The translations under genes and the position numbers were made by a program. Under the pieces are notes generated by a model. That model was not told where the DNA came from. It saw nothing but the letters and a program-made list of their open reading frames with translations, and did no database searches. A stretch of DNA of 64,000 nucleotides from JBEVOS01 sp044226655. Lineage in GTDB: Bacteria; Pseudomonadota; Alphaproteobacteria; Caulobacterales; Aquidulcibacteraceae. This document shows positions 39,738 through 48,488 of this stretch, piece by piece; the first letter of the stretch is position 1; every line of letters starts with the position of its first letter. The stretch spans positions 310,001 through 374,000 of the forward strand of contig JBGAGO010000003.1 of NCBI GenBank assembly GCA_044226655.1, given 5' to 3'.

Positions 39738-40459
39738 TCAAAACCGTGTGGTGAGCGCTGTGAGCCAGTCCGGCGAGAGCGCAACGAGCGCAGCTTCAAG
39801 CGCGCGATCGAGACCGGAGAAGACCAGCACGCCGACAGCGATCAGCGCCCAACCGAGAAGCGTTTGCCGCCTTCGCCCACTGCGTGCAGGCGACCCCGAT
39901 AGCGCGCGATGAGCGCGCGGGCGCCGTAGCCAATCGCGGTGAGGACGATGGCGGCGCCTAATCCAAACATCGCCATAACGAAAGCGACGGCGGCGAGGTC
40001 TTCGCCCTGCGCCGCCAGCACGCTCGCCGCGCCTAAGGTCGGCCCCACGCAAGGCGCCCAGACAATGCCCAGCAGCGCGCCAAGGCCTGTCTGTCCCAAG
40101 AGCCCTGCGCCTTCAAAGCCCGCTGTTCGCGCGTTTGCCCAATTGCTGAGCGGCGCCGCCGCGCCCGCGAACGCCATTTGAAACCGAGGCACGACGAGCA
40201 CGGCGCCGACGCCAAGCATGATCGCGGCGCCTGCGAGGCGCAGCGTGTCATTGTCGAGACCAATGGCGTAGCCGATGGTCGCCACGAACAGCCCCACCAG
40301 CGAGAACGAAGCCGCGAGACCAAGCGCGAGCGCCGCGGGGCCGAAGCGGTGCTGCGCCATAGCGCCGCTGGCGAGAATGGGCGCGAGAGGCAGCACACAG
40401 GGCGACAGGATTGTCAGCACGCCCGCCAGAAAGGCGAGAAAGGGCGTCAGCAGCGTCAT
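39738..40459 (-). pseudogene. CcdA-like membrane thiol-disulfide transporter, frameshifted
   Basis: The first 195 residues (from 40459) are a CcdA/DsbD-type membrane protein that passes electrons across the membrane: the two cysteines lie in LSPCVLPLAPILASG and GIVWAPCVGPTLG. Near base 39861 the frame goes to a stop at 39842, but the homologous C-terminus continues in another frame (TLLGWALIAVGVLVFSGLDRALE...WLTALTTRF) to 39738. A single missing base in the AAACGCTT region explains the break. It may be a sequencing error, a true mutation or programmed frameshifting. The thioredoxin gene upstream overlaps it by 4 bp. Confidence 0.78.
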
Positions 40460-40848
40460 TGAACGGCGGAGCGCATCAAGGCGGCGATGCGGCGTTGATC
40501 GGTGACGCCCACCGCGCGATCTGTTTCGCGTGCGCCCGCAAACGCAATCAGCGTCGATTGCCGGCGTGCGCCGAGCCTGCGCCAGGCGTCGCGCTGGCGG
40601 TCAAAGTCGATGCGGAAGACGATCATGTTCGCGAACGCGGGATCGGCGGCGGTCTCGCGAATGATGGGCGCCTGCGCCCGGCATGTGGGGCACCAATCGG
40701 CCGCCACTTCGACGAGGATCGGCCGCCCCGCGTTCTGCGCCGCCGCAAATGCCGCCTGATCGAAGGGACGAAACTCAGCCGCGAACGCGGCGCCCGGCAG
40801 GGCGAGCGCCACAGCGATGAGGAGAAGGAAGCGGCGGACAATGATCAT
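40456..40848 (-). CDS. Periplasmic thioredoxin-like protein
   Basis: A 130-aa protein with a Sec signal (FLLLIAVALALPGAAFA) and a thioredoxin fold with active site ADWCPTCRAQAP near residues 50-61. It would act in the periplasm as a thiol reductant, receiving electrons from the CcdA-like protein encoded next to it with a 4-bp overlap. Length is that of a single domain without the extra helices of TlpA. It is the first gene behind the SigF-type promoter. Confidence 0.88.
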   Translation of the reverse strand: MIIVRRFLLLIAVALALPGAAFAAEFRPFDQAAFAAAQNAGRPILVEVAADWCPTCRAQAPIIRETAADPAFANMIVFRIDFDRQRDAWRRLGARRQSTLIAFAGARETDRAVGVTDQRRIAALMRSAVQ

Positions 40849-40895
40849 GGAAGCTCCTGCGATCGGGCTGCGCCTTTTCGGCGCTCGCAGAAGAC

Positions 40896-40921
40896 TTCGG
40901 GGCAGGGAGGCGAAAGGTTAC
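40896..40921 (-). promoter_or_regulatory. SigF-type promoter (GTAACC-N16-CGAA)
   Basis: On the minus strand GTAACC (complement of 40916-40921) and CGAA (complement of 40896-40899) are separated by exactly 16 bp, the arrangement reported for SigF of Caulobacter. It lies 48 bp upstream of the thioredoxin start and would drive the thioredoxin-ccdA-doxX-sigF-nrsF genes, giving positive autoregulation. Confidence 0.7.
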
Positions 40922-40944
40922 CTCCCTCGCCGAAGCTGAATGTT

Positions 40945-41294
40945 CTAAAGCGCGCCGCGCGCTCCCAGGCCGGCGCCCAGCAACGTGATGGCCAGCAGCG
41001 CCAGCAAGGCGCGGTGCATGATCTCCAATCTGTCGAAATCCTTCTCCGGGACGGGCGACGCCAGAAGGCGGCGATGCAGCACCAGCGGTTCGATAACGAA
41101 CAACACGATCATGAACAGAAGCGCGCCTGCCAAACGAACCGGCTCTCGAATTGATGGAAGGCGCGAAGGCGCTCAGACGGCGGATGCATGGTGCGAATGG
41201 CCGGCGTCGCCACCGTTGTCACGAACGCAACGCCGCCAACCCACATGACGATGGCAAGGATGTGCAGCACGCGCGCGAGCGCGAAGTCGTCCAT
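40945..41294 (-). pseudogene. Broken membrane protein gene (two frames)
   Basis: The first frame (41294 to 41109) encodes MDDFALARVLHILAIVMWVGGVAFVTTVATP and FESRFVWQAR, an N-terminal pair of helices with the pattern of CopD-like haem-oxidase-related membrane proteins. The second frame (about 41130 to 40945) continues with GALLFMIVLFVIEPLVLHRRLL and LALLAITLLGAGLG. Full relatives have about 150 residues in one frame with a third helix between these parts, so a deletion and frameshift have split the gene. Confidence 0.6.
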
Positions 41295-41328
41295 GCTTTT
41301 CTCCTTGGAGATATCTGGCGGCGCATCG

Positions 41329-41751
41329 TCACCTCACCAAAGTGGGCGCGCGATCCCGGCGTTGTGCCTTCGCGGTGCGGGCGCGCTTTGGCGGGATGGG
41401 ACGCGAGACAATGAACGCCGCCACCCCTATCATGACGAGCGCTTGGCAAATCAGCACCGGCAGTGGCGCATGAATCACGAATGAGACCGCGAACGTCAAC
41501 GCAATCGCGAGCGCGGCGGCGCATTTTGCGGGGCGCCCGATTGCACCATGGGCGCGCCAATCCGCGATCGCACGTCCGAAGAGGGGGTGATCAACCAGCC
41601 AATCGTGCCACCTCTGCGACGAGCGAGCGAATGCGAACGCTGCGAGCAAGATAAACGGTGTCGTCGGCAACAGCGGCACGAACACGCCGACGGAGCCGAC
41701 GCCAAGCGCCGCTGCTCCAAGCCCAAACCAGGCGGCGCGCCACGGCGTCAT
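41329..41751 (-). CDS. DUF454 (YbaN-like) inner-membrane protein
   Basis: A 140-aa membrane protein starting at MTPWRAAWFGLG (ATG 41749-41751). The DUF454 signature is plain: GVFVPLLPTTPFILLAAFAFARSSQRWHDWLVDHPLFGRAI. There are three or four hydrophobic segments and a basic C-terminal tail. The function of the family is unknown; in E. coli ybaN lies near recR-htpG. It may be cotranscribed with the broken membrane protein gene downstream. Confidence 0.85.
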   Translation of the reverse strand: MTPWRAAWFGLGAAALGVGSVGVFVPLLPTTPFILLAAFAFARSSQRWHDWLVDHPLFGRAIADWRAHGAIGRPAKCAAALAIALTFAVSFVIHAPLPVLICQALVMIGVAAFIVSRPIPPKRARTAKAQRRDRAPTLVR

Positions 41752-42134
41752 CTTTGCGTCCTTCACGTCGAGCGCTGAACCTCTCCAGCTCGCAAACTCA
41801 GCAAGGCGCGCAAACGCCGCGTCCCGTGCGCGCGCCCCGGCGGCCGTGCTAGGCAACAGGCCGCCCCCGCTGACGGAGCTCGGAGCGGCCTGCCTGAACC
41901 AACGTTCCGCGCCTGGGGGTGCTGGCGGTTGGCCCGTAGCGCCTAGGCGCTGTGGGGCATACTAGTCGCGGGCAAGCGCCCAGCCGTTTGACGACGGTCA
42001 AACACCTCGGCGGTCGATTGACGCAGGTGTCGGCTTCAACAGACGACGTGGCGGCGCGCGCGCGGCGCGAGGGGGTCGTCAAAATGCGGGCTTGGCGGCG
42101 CCTTGGCTGCAGGGCTCGGGGCTGGTCAGCGACC
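41752..42134. other. Gap without recognised gene
   Basis: This 383-bp stretch holds no reading frame that looks real. The only structure I see is AGCGCCTAGGCGCT at 41938-41951, a perfect 14-bp palindrome. It may include the promoter of the DUF454 gene, but no clear hexamers are visible. Confidence 0.35.
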
Positions 42135-42341
42135 TCAAAGGCGCGGTTGTACCGATACGTTTGGAGAGTGACAGCTGATGCAGCGCAGGAGCGAGCGCTC
42201 CGGTTTATGTTGGTCCACGGCGATACCGATGAATCCTGTCGCGATGAATGACCAATCCGTCTGCGCTTCTGACCTCAACCAGAGCTCTCCGGTCTCTCCG
42301 CAGTTGCGGCAGCCAAGGTCGAAGTGTCGTACGGTTGGCAT
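42135..42341 (-). CDS. Small zinc-ribbon protein
   Basis: A 68-aa protein starting at ATG 42339-42341 (MPTVRHFDLGC). Two cysteine pairs, CRNC near residue 10 and CISC near residue 56, form a likely zinc ribbon, with a central hydrophobic TDWSFIATGFIGIAVDQHK. No family is recognised. An FNR-type box lies 56 bp upstream, so it may be induced under low oxygen with the neighbouring nitrate genes. Confidence 0.5.
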   Translation of the reverse strand: MPTVRHFDLGCRNCGETGELWLRSEAQTDWSFIATGFIGIAVDQHKPERSLLRCISCHSPNVSVQPRL

Positions 42342-42396
42342 GCCTGGGCCTTTGCAGCGCCACACGCGAGTCTAGGTTGGCGCTCGTGGTCCAGGT

Positions 42397-42410
42397 TTGA
42401 TCGAGATCAG
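42397..42410 (-). promoter_or_regulatory. FNR-type box before the zinc-ribbon gene
   Basis: TTGATCGAGATCAG matches TTGAT-N4-ATCAA at 9 of 10 defined bases. The box lies 56-69 bp upstream of the 42341 start and 44 bp beyond the ubiM stop, so it is placed to control the small gene. Confidence 0.5.
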
Positions 42411-42453
42411 TCGATTCAGCGTTGCCGGCTTGCGCCCAGGCTGTGGGCCGCCG

Positions 42454-43629
42454 TCATGCGTGAGCGCCCGTGAGGCTCGCTTCGACGAGGCGGCGCGCGC
42501 CTGGCGTCGTGTTCATCAGGCGAAGCCCCGCGCCGCGCGCCCAGCGCGCAAGCCTGCGCTCGTCGGCGTAGAGTTTGGCGATCGCGTTGGTGGCGGCAAA
42601 GAGCGGAAGTGTTTCGCGGCGATGCTCTCGCTCATAGCGGCCCAGGGCCGAGGCGGCGCCGATGTCGCGGCTCTCCCGGTTCGCGGCGAGAATCTCACGC
42701 CCGAGCACAAAGGCGCCGCGCAATCCGAAATTGAAGCCGTGCGCGGTGACGGGATGCATGCCGACCGCGGCATCGCCCAGAAGCGCAAACCTGGCTGCGA
42801 TGAAGCGATCGGCGTAGACCGCAACCAGCGGATAGTAGAAGCGATCGCTCGTCAGTGTGATATCGCCCCAGCGGCGCTGTGTGCGGCGCTCGATGCCGCG
42901 CGCGAAGTCCTCGTTCTGCAGGGCCTTGATCTCCGCCATTTCTTGCGTGCACAGCGTCAGCACGAACGAGGACTGTCGGTCCAAGAGCGGGAGCATCGCG
43001 ATCGCTTGCCCGCGATCGAACCATTCGGTGGCGATGTTGTTGTGCGGTCGTGAATGGCGCACGCGGCAAACCAGCATGGTTCGGCCAAAATCGATCATGC
43101 GCGCGCCGATGCCTTGGCTCTGGCGCAGGGTCGAGAATCGCGTGTCGGCCGCAACGACAAGCTTGCTCGCGAGCGTCTGGCCGTTCTGCAGCCGCACGCT
43201 GGCGCTCTTGGTCTCGATGTCGTCGATATGTGCCGTGCTTCCGGCGAACAGATCGCAGTTTTCTTGCGTCCGAACGTTGCCGAACAGGGTGCGGCGGATG
43301 GCGGCGTTCGAGACGAGCGCCCCTAGCGGCTCGCGCCAGCCGCGATCGGTGAAGGGCAGGACGTAAGAAGAGCCGCCGTCCAGCACTTCGGCGCGCGAAA
43401 TGGGAGCGACCTCTTGTTCCGTCAGGTTTTGCCATGCGCCAAGTGTGCGCAGTCGCTCAATAGATGCGCGGGTGAGGGCGATTTCGCGCCCGTCGTAGGC
43501 CGGATCGCATAAGGAGGCTGCCGGTGACTTATCGACAAGTGCGATGCGCAGCGGTGCTTCGGCGAGCCGTGCGGCGAGGCTGAGACCCGCCGGTCCGGCG
43601 CCGACGATGATCAGATCATAGTCACGCAC
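42454..43629 (-). CDS. ubiM: UbiH/UbiM-type FAD monooxygenase (ubiquinone biosynthesis)
   Basis: A 391-aa flavoprotein that hydroxylates the ubiquinone ring. The FAD-binding fold begins YDLIIVGAGPAGLSLAARL, and the second FAD motif is FALLGDAAVGMHPVTAHGFNFGL. The DPAYDGREIALT segment and the short length fit the UbiM branch of UbiH/F/L-like enzymes. The start is a GTG at 43627-43629 with AGGAGG five bases upstream. It lies 17 bp after nnrS. Its place in an FNR-type operon is notable because these hydroxylases use oxygen; it may serve under micro-oxic conditions. The exact ring position is not certain. Confidence 0.82.
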   Translation of the reverse strand: MRDYDLIIVGAGPAGLSLAARLAEAPLRIALVDKSPAASLCDPAYDGREIALTRASIERLRTLGAWQNLTEQEVAPISRAEVLDGGSSYVLPFTDRGWREPLGALVSNAAIRRTLFGNVRTQENCDLFAGSTAHIDDIETKSASVRLQNGQTLASKLVVAADTRFSTLRQSQGIGARMIDFGRTMLVCRVRHSRPHNNIATEWFDRGQAIAMLPLLDRQSSFVLTLCTQEMAEIKALQNEDFARGIERRTQRRWGDITLTSDRFYYPLVAVYADRFIAARFALLGDAAVGMHPVTAHGFNFGLRGAFVLGREILAANRESRDIGAASALGRYEREHRRETLPLFAATNAIAKLYADERRLARWARGAGLRLMNTTPGARRLVEASLTGAHA

Positions 43630-43646
43630 ATGAGCCTCCTCCGCGT

Positions 43647-44831
43647 TCAAGCTGCGGCTGTGTGGCGCGGCCGCAGAAGAAGCGGAGCGTAAACAATAAC
43701 GAACCACGCAAATGCGCCGCTCCAGAACACCGCCGACAGCGCCATGAGCACGGCGTAGTGTTTGTCCAGGAATGGGGCGGCCACGCGGACCGATGCGCCC
43801 AGATTGACAAGCACGTAGATTGCACTGATGGGCGGTGTCGCGGCCAGCGGCTGACCGGTGTGCCCGAGGCTGGCGCGGGTCATAACCGCGAGCGTCATGA
43901 CGCCAAAGGCTCCTGCGGTAATGGCGTGAAGGCCGGACGCCGCCGGCACGACCGTGGGGGCCAGAACGGCGAGCCCCTGCAAGGTCAGCCCCAACGCGAG
44001 CCAGAAATAGCCAAGATGCAGGATGAGCACCAACGGCTCGTCGGCGGTGCGCCAGCCGCGCCAGCGCGCCAGCCGCGCAAAGTGTAGCGCGCCCGCAAGC
44101 GTGAGCGCCAGGCCGGCTGCGTACAGCGACGGCGAGATGGCCCACATGGCCAAGCCCGCCGCGCCAATCGCGAGCGTGATTGCATCGAAGCGGCTCGCGG
44201 AGGCGGGCTCGGGCGCAAGCTTGCGCCTGGCCATCCAGTTGCGCGTAAAGCTTGGCACGATGCGTCCGCCGATCAGCGCCACGAGCGCGGCGACAACCGC
44301 AACGCCCGCGCGCTCGCCCAGCAGCGCCAGCTCGGGATCGACGCTGTGCAAATGCGTAAGCACGTTGGCGCAGCTCAAGATCGTCAGCAGCAGGAGCACC
44401 GGCGCGTTCCGAATATTGCGGCCCGCTACGATTTCACGTCCGATCACCGCCGCGAAGGCAAAGAGGAATGCGCTGTCGACGATTGGCGCGGCCGCAAAGC
44501 CCGGGATGAGCATCGCCGCGCGCCCGGCGCACCATAGAAAAACAAGCCACATGAGCGGCGTACCGGTCACCGGCAACCGTCCCGTCCAATTCGGCACGGC
44601 CGTCAACAGAAAGCCGGCGATGACGCCGCTCAAATAGCCGAACAGCATTTCATGGGCGTGCCAGGCGCGGTTGAAGTGCGCGATAGGCAGCCAACCTGCA
44701 AAGGCAGCGATCCAGAGCGGGACCGCGAATGCGGCCCAGGCCGCCGCAAGCAGAAAGAACGGCCGAAAGCCCATGCTGAACAAAGGAAGGCCTCGGTATG
44801 CTCGGTAGCGCTCGGCGGTGGTGGCAGTCAT
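43647..44831 (-). CDS. nnrS: NnrS-family membrane protein
   Basis: A 394-aa haem- and copper-associated membrane protein with about 12 hydrophobic segments, starting at MTATTAERYR (ATG 44829-44831). The family signature is present: FSMGFRPFFLLAAAWAA, FNRAWHAHEMLFGYLSGVIAGFLLTAVPNWTG, and ITAGAFGVMTLAVMTRASLGHTG. NnrS protects cells from nitric oxide during denitrification or nitrate respiration. Its start region lies 11 bp within the 3' flank of hemN, which ends at 44842, so both are one transcript. Confidence 0.93.
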   Translation of the reverse strand: MTATTAERYRAYRGLPLFSMGFRPFFLLAAAWAAFAVPLWIAAFAGWLPIAHFNRAWHAHEMLFGYLSGVIAGFLLTAVPNWTGRLPVTGTPLMWLVFLWCAGRAAMLIPGFAAAPIVDSAFLFAFAAVIGREIVAGRNIRNAPVLLLLTILSCANVLTHLHSVDPELALLGERAGVAVVAALVALIGGRIVPSFTRNWMARRKLAPEPASASRFDAITLAIGAAGLAMWAISPSLYAAGLALTLAGALHFARLARWRGWRTADEPLVLILHLGYFWLALGLTLQGLAVLAPTVVPAASGLHAITAGAFGVMTLAVMTRASLGHTGQPLAATPPISAIYVLVNLGASVRVAAPFLDKHYAVLMALSAVFWSGAFAWFVIVYAPLLLRPRHTAAA

Positions 44832-44841
44832 GAGGCGGGCT

Positions 44842-46170
44842 TCACACAGCGCGAGAATGCGCCAGAGAGGAAGGGTGGCCATAGGCGTCGAAGGCCATGG
44901 CTACGAGACGTGAAAATTGCCGTGCGGCCGGCGGAACGACGAGGGCATCGCCATAGATCTCGATAAGCCCCGCGTCAGCGAAGGGACTCAGCTCCGCGTG
45001 AGCTTCCGGGAACATCTCCCAGCCGCCCAGTGGACCGAGATCGATCTGCAGATTGCACATGATGGATTGAATGATGCCGCCGCGGCGCAGATCTTCGGCG
45101 CTCTCGGCATGACCGCGAGACACGGGAAGCGTGTTGTCTTCCACCGCACGGCGCCATGCGCCGATGGTGGAGATGTTTTGCGCGTAGCCGCCGGGAACAT
45201 GAGAGATGGCCGAGGGACCAAAGCCAACGGTCGCGCCGCCGGCCTCGGCAACGTAGCCTTGAAAGTTGCGATGAAGTTTGCGTTCCTGTGCCGCCTTAGC
45301 GAGTGAGTCATTCGGGCGCGCAAAGTGATCCAGTCCGATGCTCACGTAGCCGAGGTCATTGAGCATCCGTCCTGCCAATTCGGCCTGGTCGAAGCGCTCA
45401 CTTGCGCCCGGCAGCGTGGACGCGTCGATGAGACGCTGACGGCGCTTGAACCAGGGCACGTGCGCATAGCCGAAGAGCGAAATGCGATTGGGCCTGAGTT
45501 CGGCGGCGAGCCGGATCGAGCGCGCGAGGTCTCTGGCCGATTGGCGGGGCAGCCCATGCATCAAATCGAAGCTGATCTCCTCCAGTCCCGCCTCGCGAAG
45601 CGTGTGCACGCACGCGCGCACCTGCTCGAACGGCTGGGTGCGTCCGATCGCATCCTGCACGTGGGCGTTGAGATCCTGAACGCCCATCGACACCCGGCTT
45701 ACACCCGCGGCTGCGTACGCGTGTGCGAGCTCGGAAGTGACATAGCGTGGATCGAGTTCTATCGCGTGCCGCATGCCTGGCTGCGCGTCGAACCAGAAGT
45801 CAATGTGATGGACGAGCCGGAGGAAATCGGCGGCGGGCAGCACGTTGGGCGTGCCGCCGCCCCAGTGTATCTCGTTGACCTTGCGCGACCCCAGCGTCGA
45901 GGCCACGAGATCGATCTCCATCATCAGCGTGGTGACGAAGTCACCGATATCGCCCCCGCGCGTCAGAAAGGTGTTGCACCCGCAATACCAGCAAATCTGG
46001 CTGCAATAGGGGACATGCAGATAGAGCGAGAGAGTCGTCGACTGGTCCAGCGCGCTGAGCCAGCGCCGATGGAGCGGGGCGTCGACGCGGGCGTCGAAGT
46101 GGTTGGCGCTGGGATACGACGTGTACCGCGGCGCTTGACGTTCCGCGAAAGACAGAAGGTGCGGATCCAT
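44842..46170 (-). CDS. hemN: Oxygen-independent coproporphyrinogen III oxidase
   Basis: A 442-aa radical-SAM enzyme that decarboxylates coproporphyrinogen III without oxygen, allowing haem synthesis in anaerobic cells. The iron-sulfur motif CSQICWYCGC (C-x3-C-x2-C) lies near residues 56-65, preceded by YLHVPYC and followed by NEIHWGGGTPN. The start MDPHLLSFAERQAPRYTSYPSA is typical of HemN. ATG 46168-46170 was chosen for this match. An FNR-type box lies 34 bp upstream; nnrS and ubiM follow. Confidence 0.95.
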   Translation of the reverse strand: MDPHLLSFAERQAPRYTSYPSANHFDARVDAPLHRRWLSALDQSTTLSLYLHVPYCSQICWYCGCNTFLTRGGDIGDFVTTLMMEIDLVASTLGSRKVNEIHWGGGTPNVLPAADFLRLVHHIDFWFDAQPGMRHAIELDPRYVTSELAHAYAAAGVSRVSMGVQDLNAHVQDAIGRTQPFEQVRACVHTLREAGLEEISFDLMHGLPRQSARDLARSIRLAAELRPNRISLFGYAHVPWFKRRQRLIDASTLPGASERFDQAELAGRMLNDLGYVSIGLDHFARPNDSLAKAAQERKLHRNFQGYVAEAGGATVGFGPSAISHVPGGYAQNISTIGAWRRAVEDNTLPVSRGHAESAEDLRRGGIIQSIMCNLQIDLGPLGGWEMFPEAHAELSPFADAGLIEIYGDALVVPPAARQFSRLVAMAFDAYGHPSSLAHSRAV

Positions 46171-46203
46171 GTCCCTTGATCGGTGCGCCCGGGCTGGAAG
46201 CGA

Positions 46204-46217
46204 TTGACGTTGGTCAA
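46204..46217 (-). promoter_or_regulatory. FNR-type box before hemN
   Basis: TTGACGTTGGTCAA is a perfect inverted repeat of the FNR/Dnr form. It lies 34-47 bp upstream of the hemN start, close to the usual -41.5 activating position, and just beyond the moeA stop. Confidence 0.78.
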
Positions 46218-46246
46218 TCGGCGGTGCGGCCCAAGCGCGCATCTTC

Positions 46247-47434
46247 TCAAGGGCAAAGCACCTCCACGAGCGCGCCCGCGGCAGTCTCGGGCGCATCCGG
46301 CGGGCGCACGATTAGCGCAGGCGCCGCCGCGAGGACCGAGATTAGAGCGGAATCTTGCTGCGCGGCCGCCTTCGCCCACAATCGGCCGCTGCCATCGCTT
46401 TCGACCACCGCGCGGAGGTAGCTCTCGCGCGCGCCGTTGGCGGCGAGCGGCGTGCGGGTGCTGGCCGCGATGGTGCGGGTAGACTCAACAGCCTCCCGCC
46501 CGCAGAGCTTGTCGAGCAAGGGGCGCAAGAACAGCCGTGCGCACACCATGGTCGACGCCGGATTGCCCGGAAGGCCTAGAACCATGTGTTTTCCTATTCT
46601 CGCGAACCATGTCGGTTTGCCGGGGCGGAGCGCGACTTCTTCGAAGACGAACGCGCCGCCGAGGTGGCGTATCGCAGGGCGGGCGTGGTCGTGATCGCCG
46701 ACCGATGCGCCGCCAATGATGACGGTGAGGTCGCTTGTAGCCAAACTGTCCGCAATCGCGTTCGCGACAATCGGAGCGCGGTCTTTCAGGGGCGGAACCG
46801 TGCTCGCTTCGCCGCCCCATTGTTCGACCAGCGCCGCGACCGCGAAGCTCAGGGAGTCAAAGATCTGGTCGGCGAGGGGCGTATCGCCAGGCGCTACGAG
46901 TTCGTCGCCTCCGGCCAGGACCGCGACAACCGGGCGGCTTGAGACCGTGAGCGTCGCTCGTCCCAGCGTCGCGGCAAGTGCGATCGAAACCGCATCCAAG
47001 GTCGCGCCCGAGCTCAGGACGCGCGCACCGGCGCGGAAATCGACGCCTGCATCGCGGACATGGCGACCCTGCACGACCGGCGGCGCAGTAACGACGTCTC
47101 GCTCGCGCGCGGTGTCTTCCTGGATGAGGATGGCGTCCGCCCCCGCGGGTAGCGGAGCGCCAGTGAAGATGCGTGCGCATTCGCCGCAACCCACTGGCCG
47201 CTGCAGCGCGCTGCCCGCGCCGGCTTCGCCGATCAGGCGCAGGGCGCCGGGCGTGTCGCTCGCACGCACGGCATACCCATCCATCGCTGAAGCGCGGAAG
47301 GGCGGATGATCGCGCGCTGCGATCAAATCCTCACGCAGCGTGCGCCCCAAGGCGTCGCGCAGGCGCACGATCTCGCAGGCCACGGGCTCTGCAAACGAGA
47401 GTACTGCCGCGCGCGCCTCAGCAACGCCGATCAT
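46247..47434 (-). CDS. moeA: Molybdopterin molybdotransferase MoeA
   Basis: A 395-aa enzyme that inserts molybdate into adenylated molybdopterin. Typical features are RDHPPFRASAMDGYAVRASD near the N-terminus, FTGAPLPAGADAILIQED, the MoCF-type GGDELVAPGDTPLADQIFDSL, and GLPGNPASTMVCARLFLRPLL. ATG 47432-47434 was preferred to an upstream TTG. It ends the CMD-mobA-moaA-moeA operon, whose product supplies cofactor to NarG. Confidence 0.94.
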   Translation of the reverse strand: MIGVAEARAAVLSFAEPVACEIVRLRDALGRTLREDLIAARDHPPFRASAMDGYAVRASDTPGALRLIGEAGAGSALQRPVGCGECARIFTGAPLPAGADAILIQEDTARERDVVTAPPVVQGRHVRDAGVDFRAGARVLSSGATLDAVSIALAATLGRATLTVSSRPVVAVLAGGDELVAPGDTPLADQIFDSLSFAVAALVEQWGGEASTVPPLKDRAPIVANAIADSLATSDLTVIIGGASVGDHDHARPAIRHLGGAFVFEEVALRPGKPTWFARIGKHMVLGLPGNPASTMVCARLFLRPLLDKLCGREAVESTRTIAASTRTPLAANGARESYLRAVVESDGSGRLWAKAAAQQDSALISVLAAAPALIVRPPDAPETAAGALVEVLCP

Positions 47435-47495
47435 GCCAGCGGCTCGCGACGCGTTCGCCGCGCCGACCAATGTCGCGCAGCCCAAGGAAGACAAA

Positions 47496-48488
47496 TCATC
47501 CGCCGGTCACCGACATATGCCGCACCGTCGCGGGCGAGCCCAGTCGCTCCACCTGGAAATCGTGGCCTTTGGGGCGCAGCGTGATCGCCGCGTCCAGGCT
47601 CGCGTCCAGGGCGTCCAGCCCCTCTGGCGCGCGCAATATCTTGCGAAGATCGACGGACGTTTCGTGCCCCAGGCAAAGATAGAGCCGGCCCGTGCAGGTG
47701 AGACGAACCCTGGAACACGCCTCGCAAAAATTGTGGCTGAGCGGCGTGATAAATCCCAGGCGCCCACCGGTTTGCTCGACGCGAACATAGCGCGCGGGCC
47801 CGCCGGTGCGGTCCGGCAGATCGGTGAGGCGCCAATAGCTCGCCATATCTTCGCGCACGCTTGCCAGAGACAAGAACTGATCGGTGCGGTCTTGGTCGAT
47901 CTCCCCGAGCGGCATGGTCTCGATGAGCGTGATGTCGAAGCCGCGGCCGTGCGCCCATTTGATGAGATCGGGAATTTCGCGTGCGTTGTCGCGTTTTAGC
48001 GCGACCGTGTTGATCTTGACCTTAAGGCCCGCGCGCGCGGCGGCGTCGATGCCCGCGAGCACTGAGGGCAGGCGATCGCGGCGCGTGATGTGCTTGAACG
48101 TGTCGCGGTCGAGTGAATCGACGGAGACATTTACGCGGCGCACGCCCGCCGCGAAGAGCGGCGCGGCGAACGCCGAGAGATGGACGCCGTTCGTGGTGAC
48201 GGTGATTTCGTCGAGACCCGACCCGAGGTGGCGTTTCACCAGGTTGAGGAGATCGAGGAACCCGCGCCGCACCAGGGGCTCGCCGCCGGTGAAGCGCAGC
48301 CGGCGCACGCCGCGCCGGATGAACGCCGCGCACAACCGGTCAAGTTCTTCGACGGTGAGAAGTTCGTTGCGCGGCAGAAAGCGCATGCGTTCGCTCATGC
48401 AGTAATGGCAGCGCAGATCGCAGCGGTCGGTGACGGAAACGCGCAGATAGGTGATGGCGCGGCCGAAGGGATCGATCAGCGGGGTCAT
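47496..48488 (-). CDS. moaA: GTP 3',8-cyclase MoaA
   Basis: A 330-aa radical-SAM enzyme for the first step of molybdenum cofactor synthesis. The N-terminal cluster motif is CDLRCHYC (Cys23, Cys27, Cys30), and the C-terminal cluster motif is [18 protein letters not shown] with its three cysteines. [15 protein letters not shown] and [11 protein letters not shown] are conserved blocks. It overlaps mobA by 4 bp. Confidence 0.96.
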   Translation of the reverse strand: MTPLIDPFGRAITYLRVSVTDRCDLRCHYCMSERMRFLPRNELLTVEELDRLCAAFIRRGVRRLRFTGGEPLVRRGFLDLLNLVKRHLGSGLDEITVTTNGVHLSAFAAPLFAAGVRRVNVSVDSLDRDTFKHITRRDRLPSVLAGIDAAARAGLKVKINTVALKRDNAREIPDLIKWAHGRGFDITLIETMPLGEIDQDRTDQFLSLASVREDMASYWRLTDLPDRTGGPARYVRVEQTGGRLGFITPLSHNFCEACSRVRLTCTGRLYLCLGHETSVDLRKILRAPEGLDALDASLDAAITLRPKGHDFQVERLGSPATVRHMSVTGG

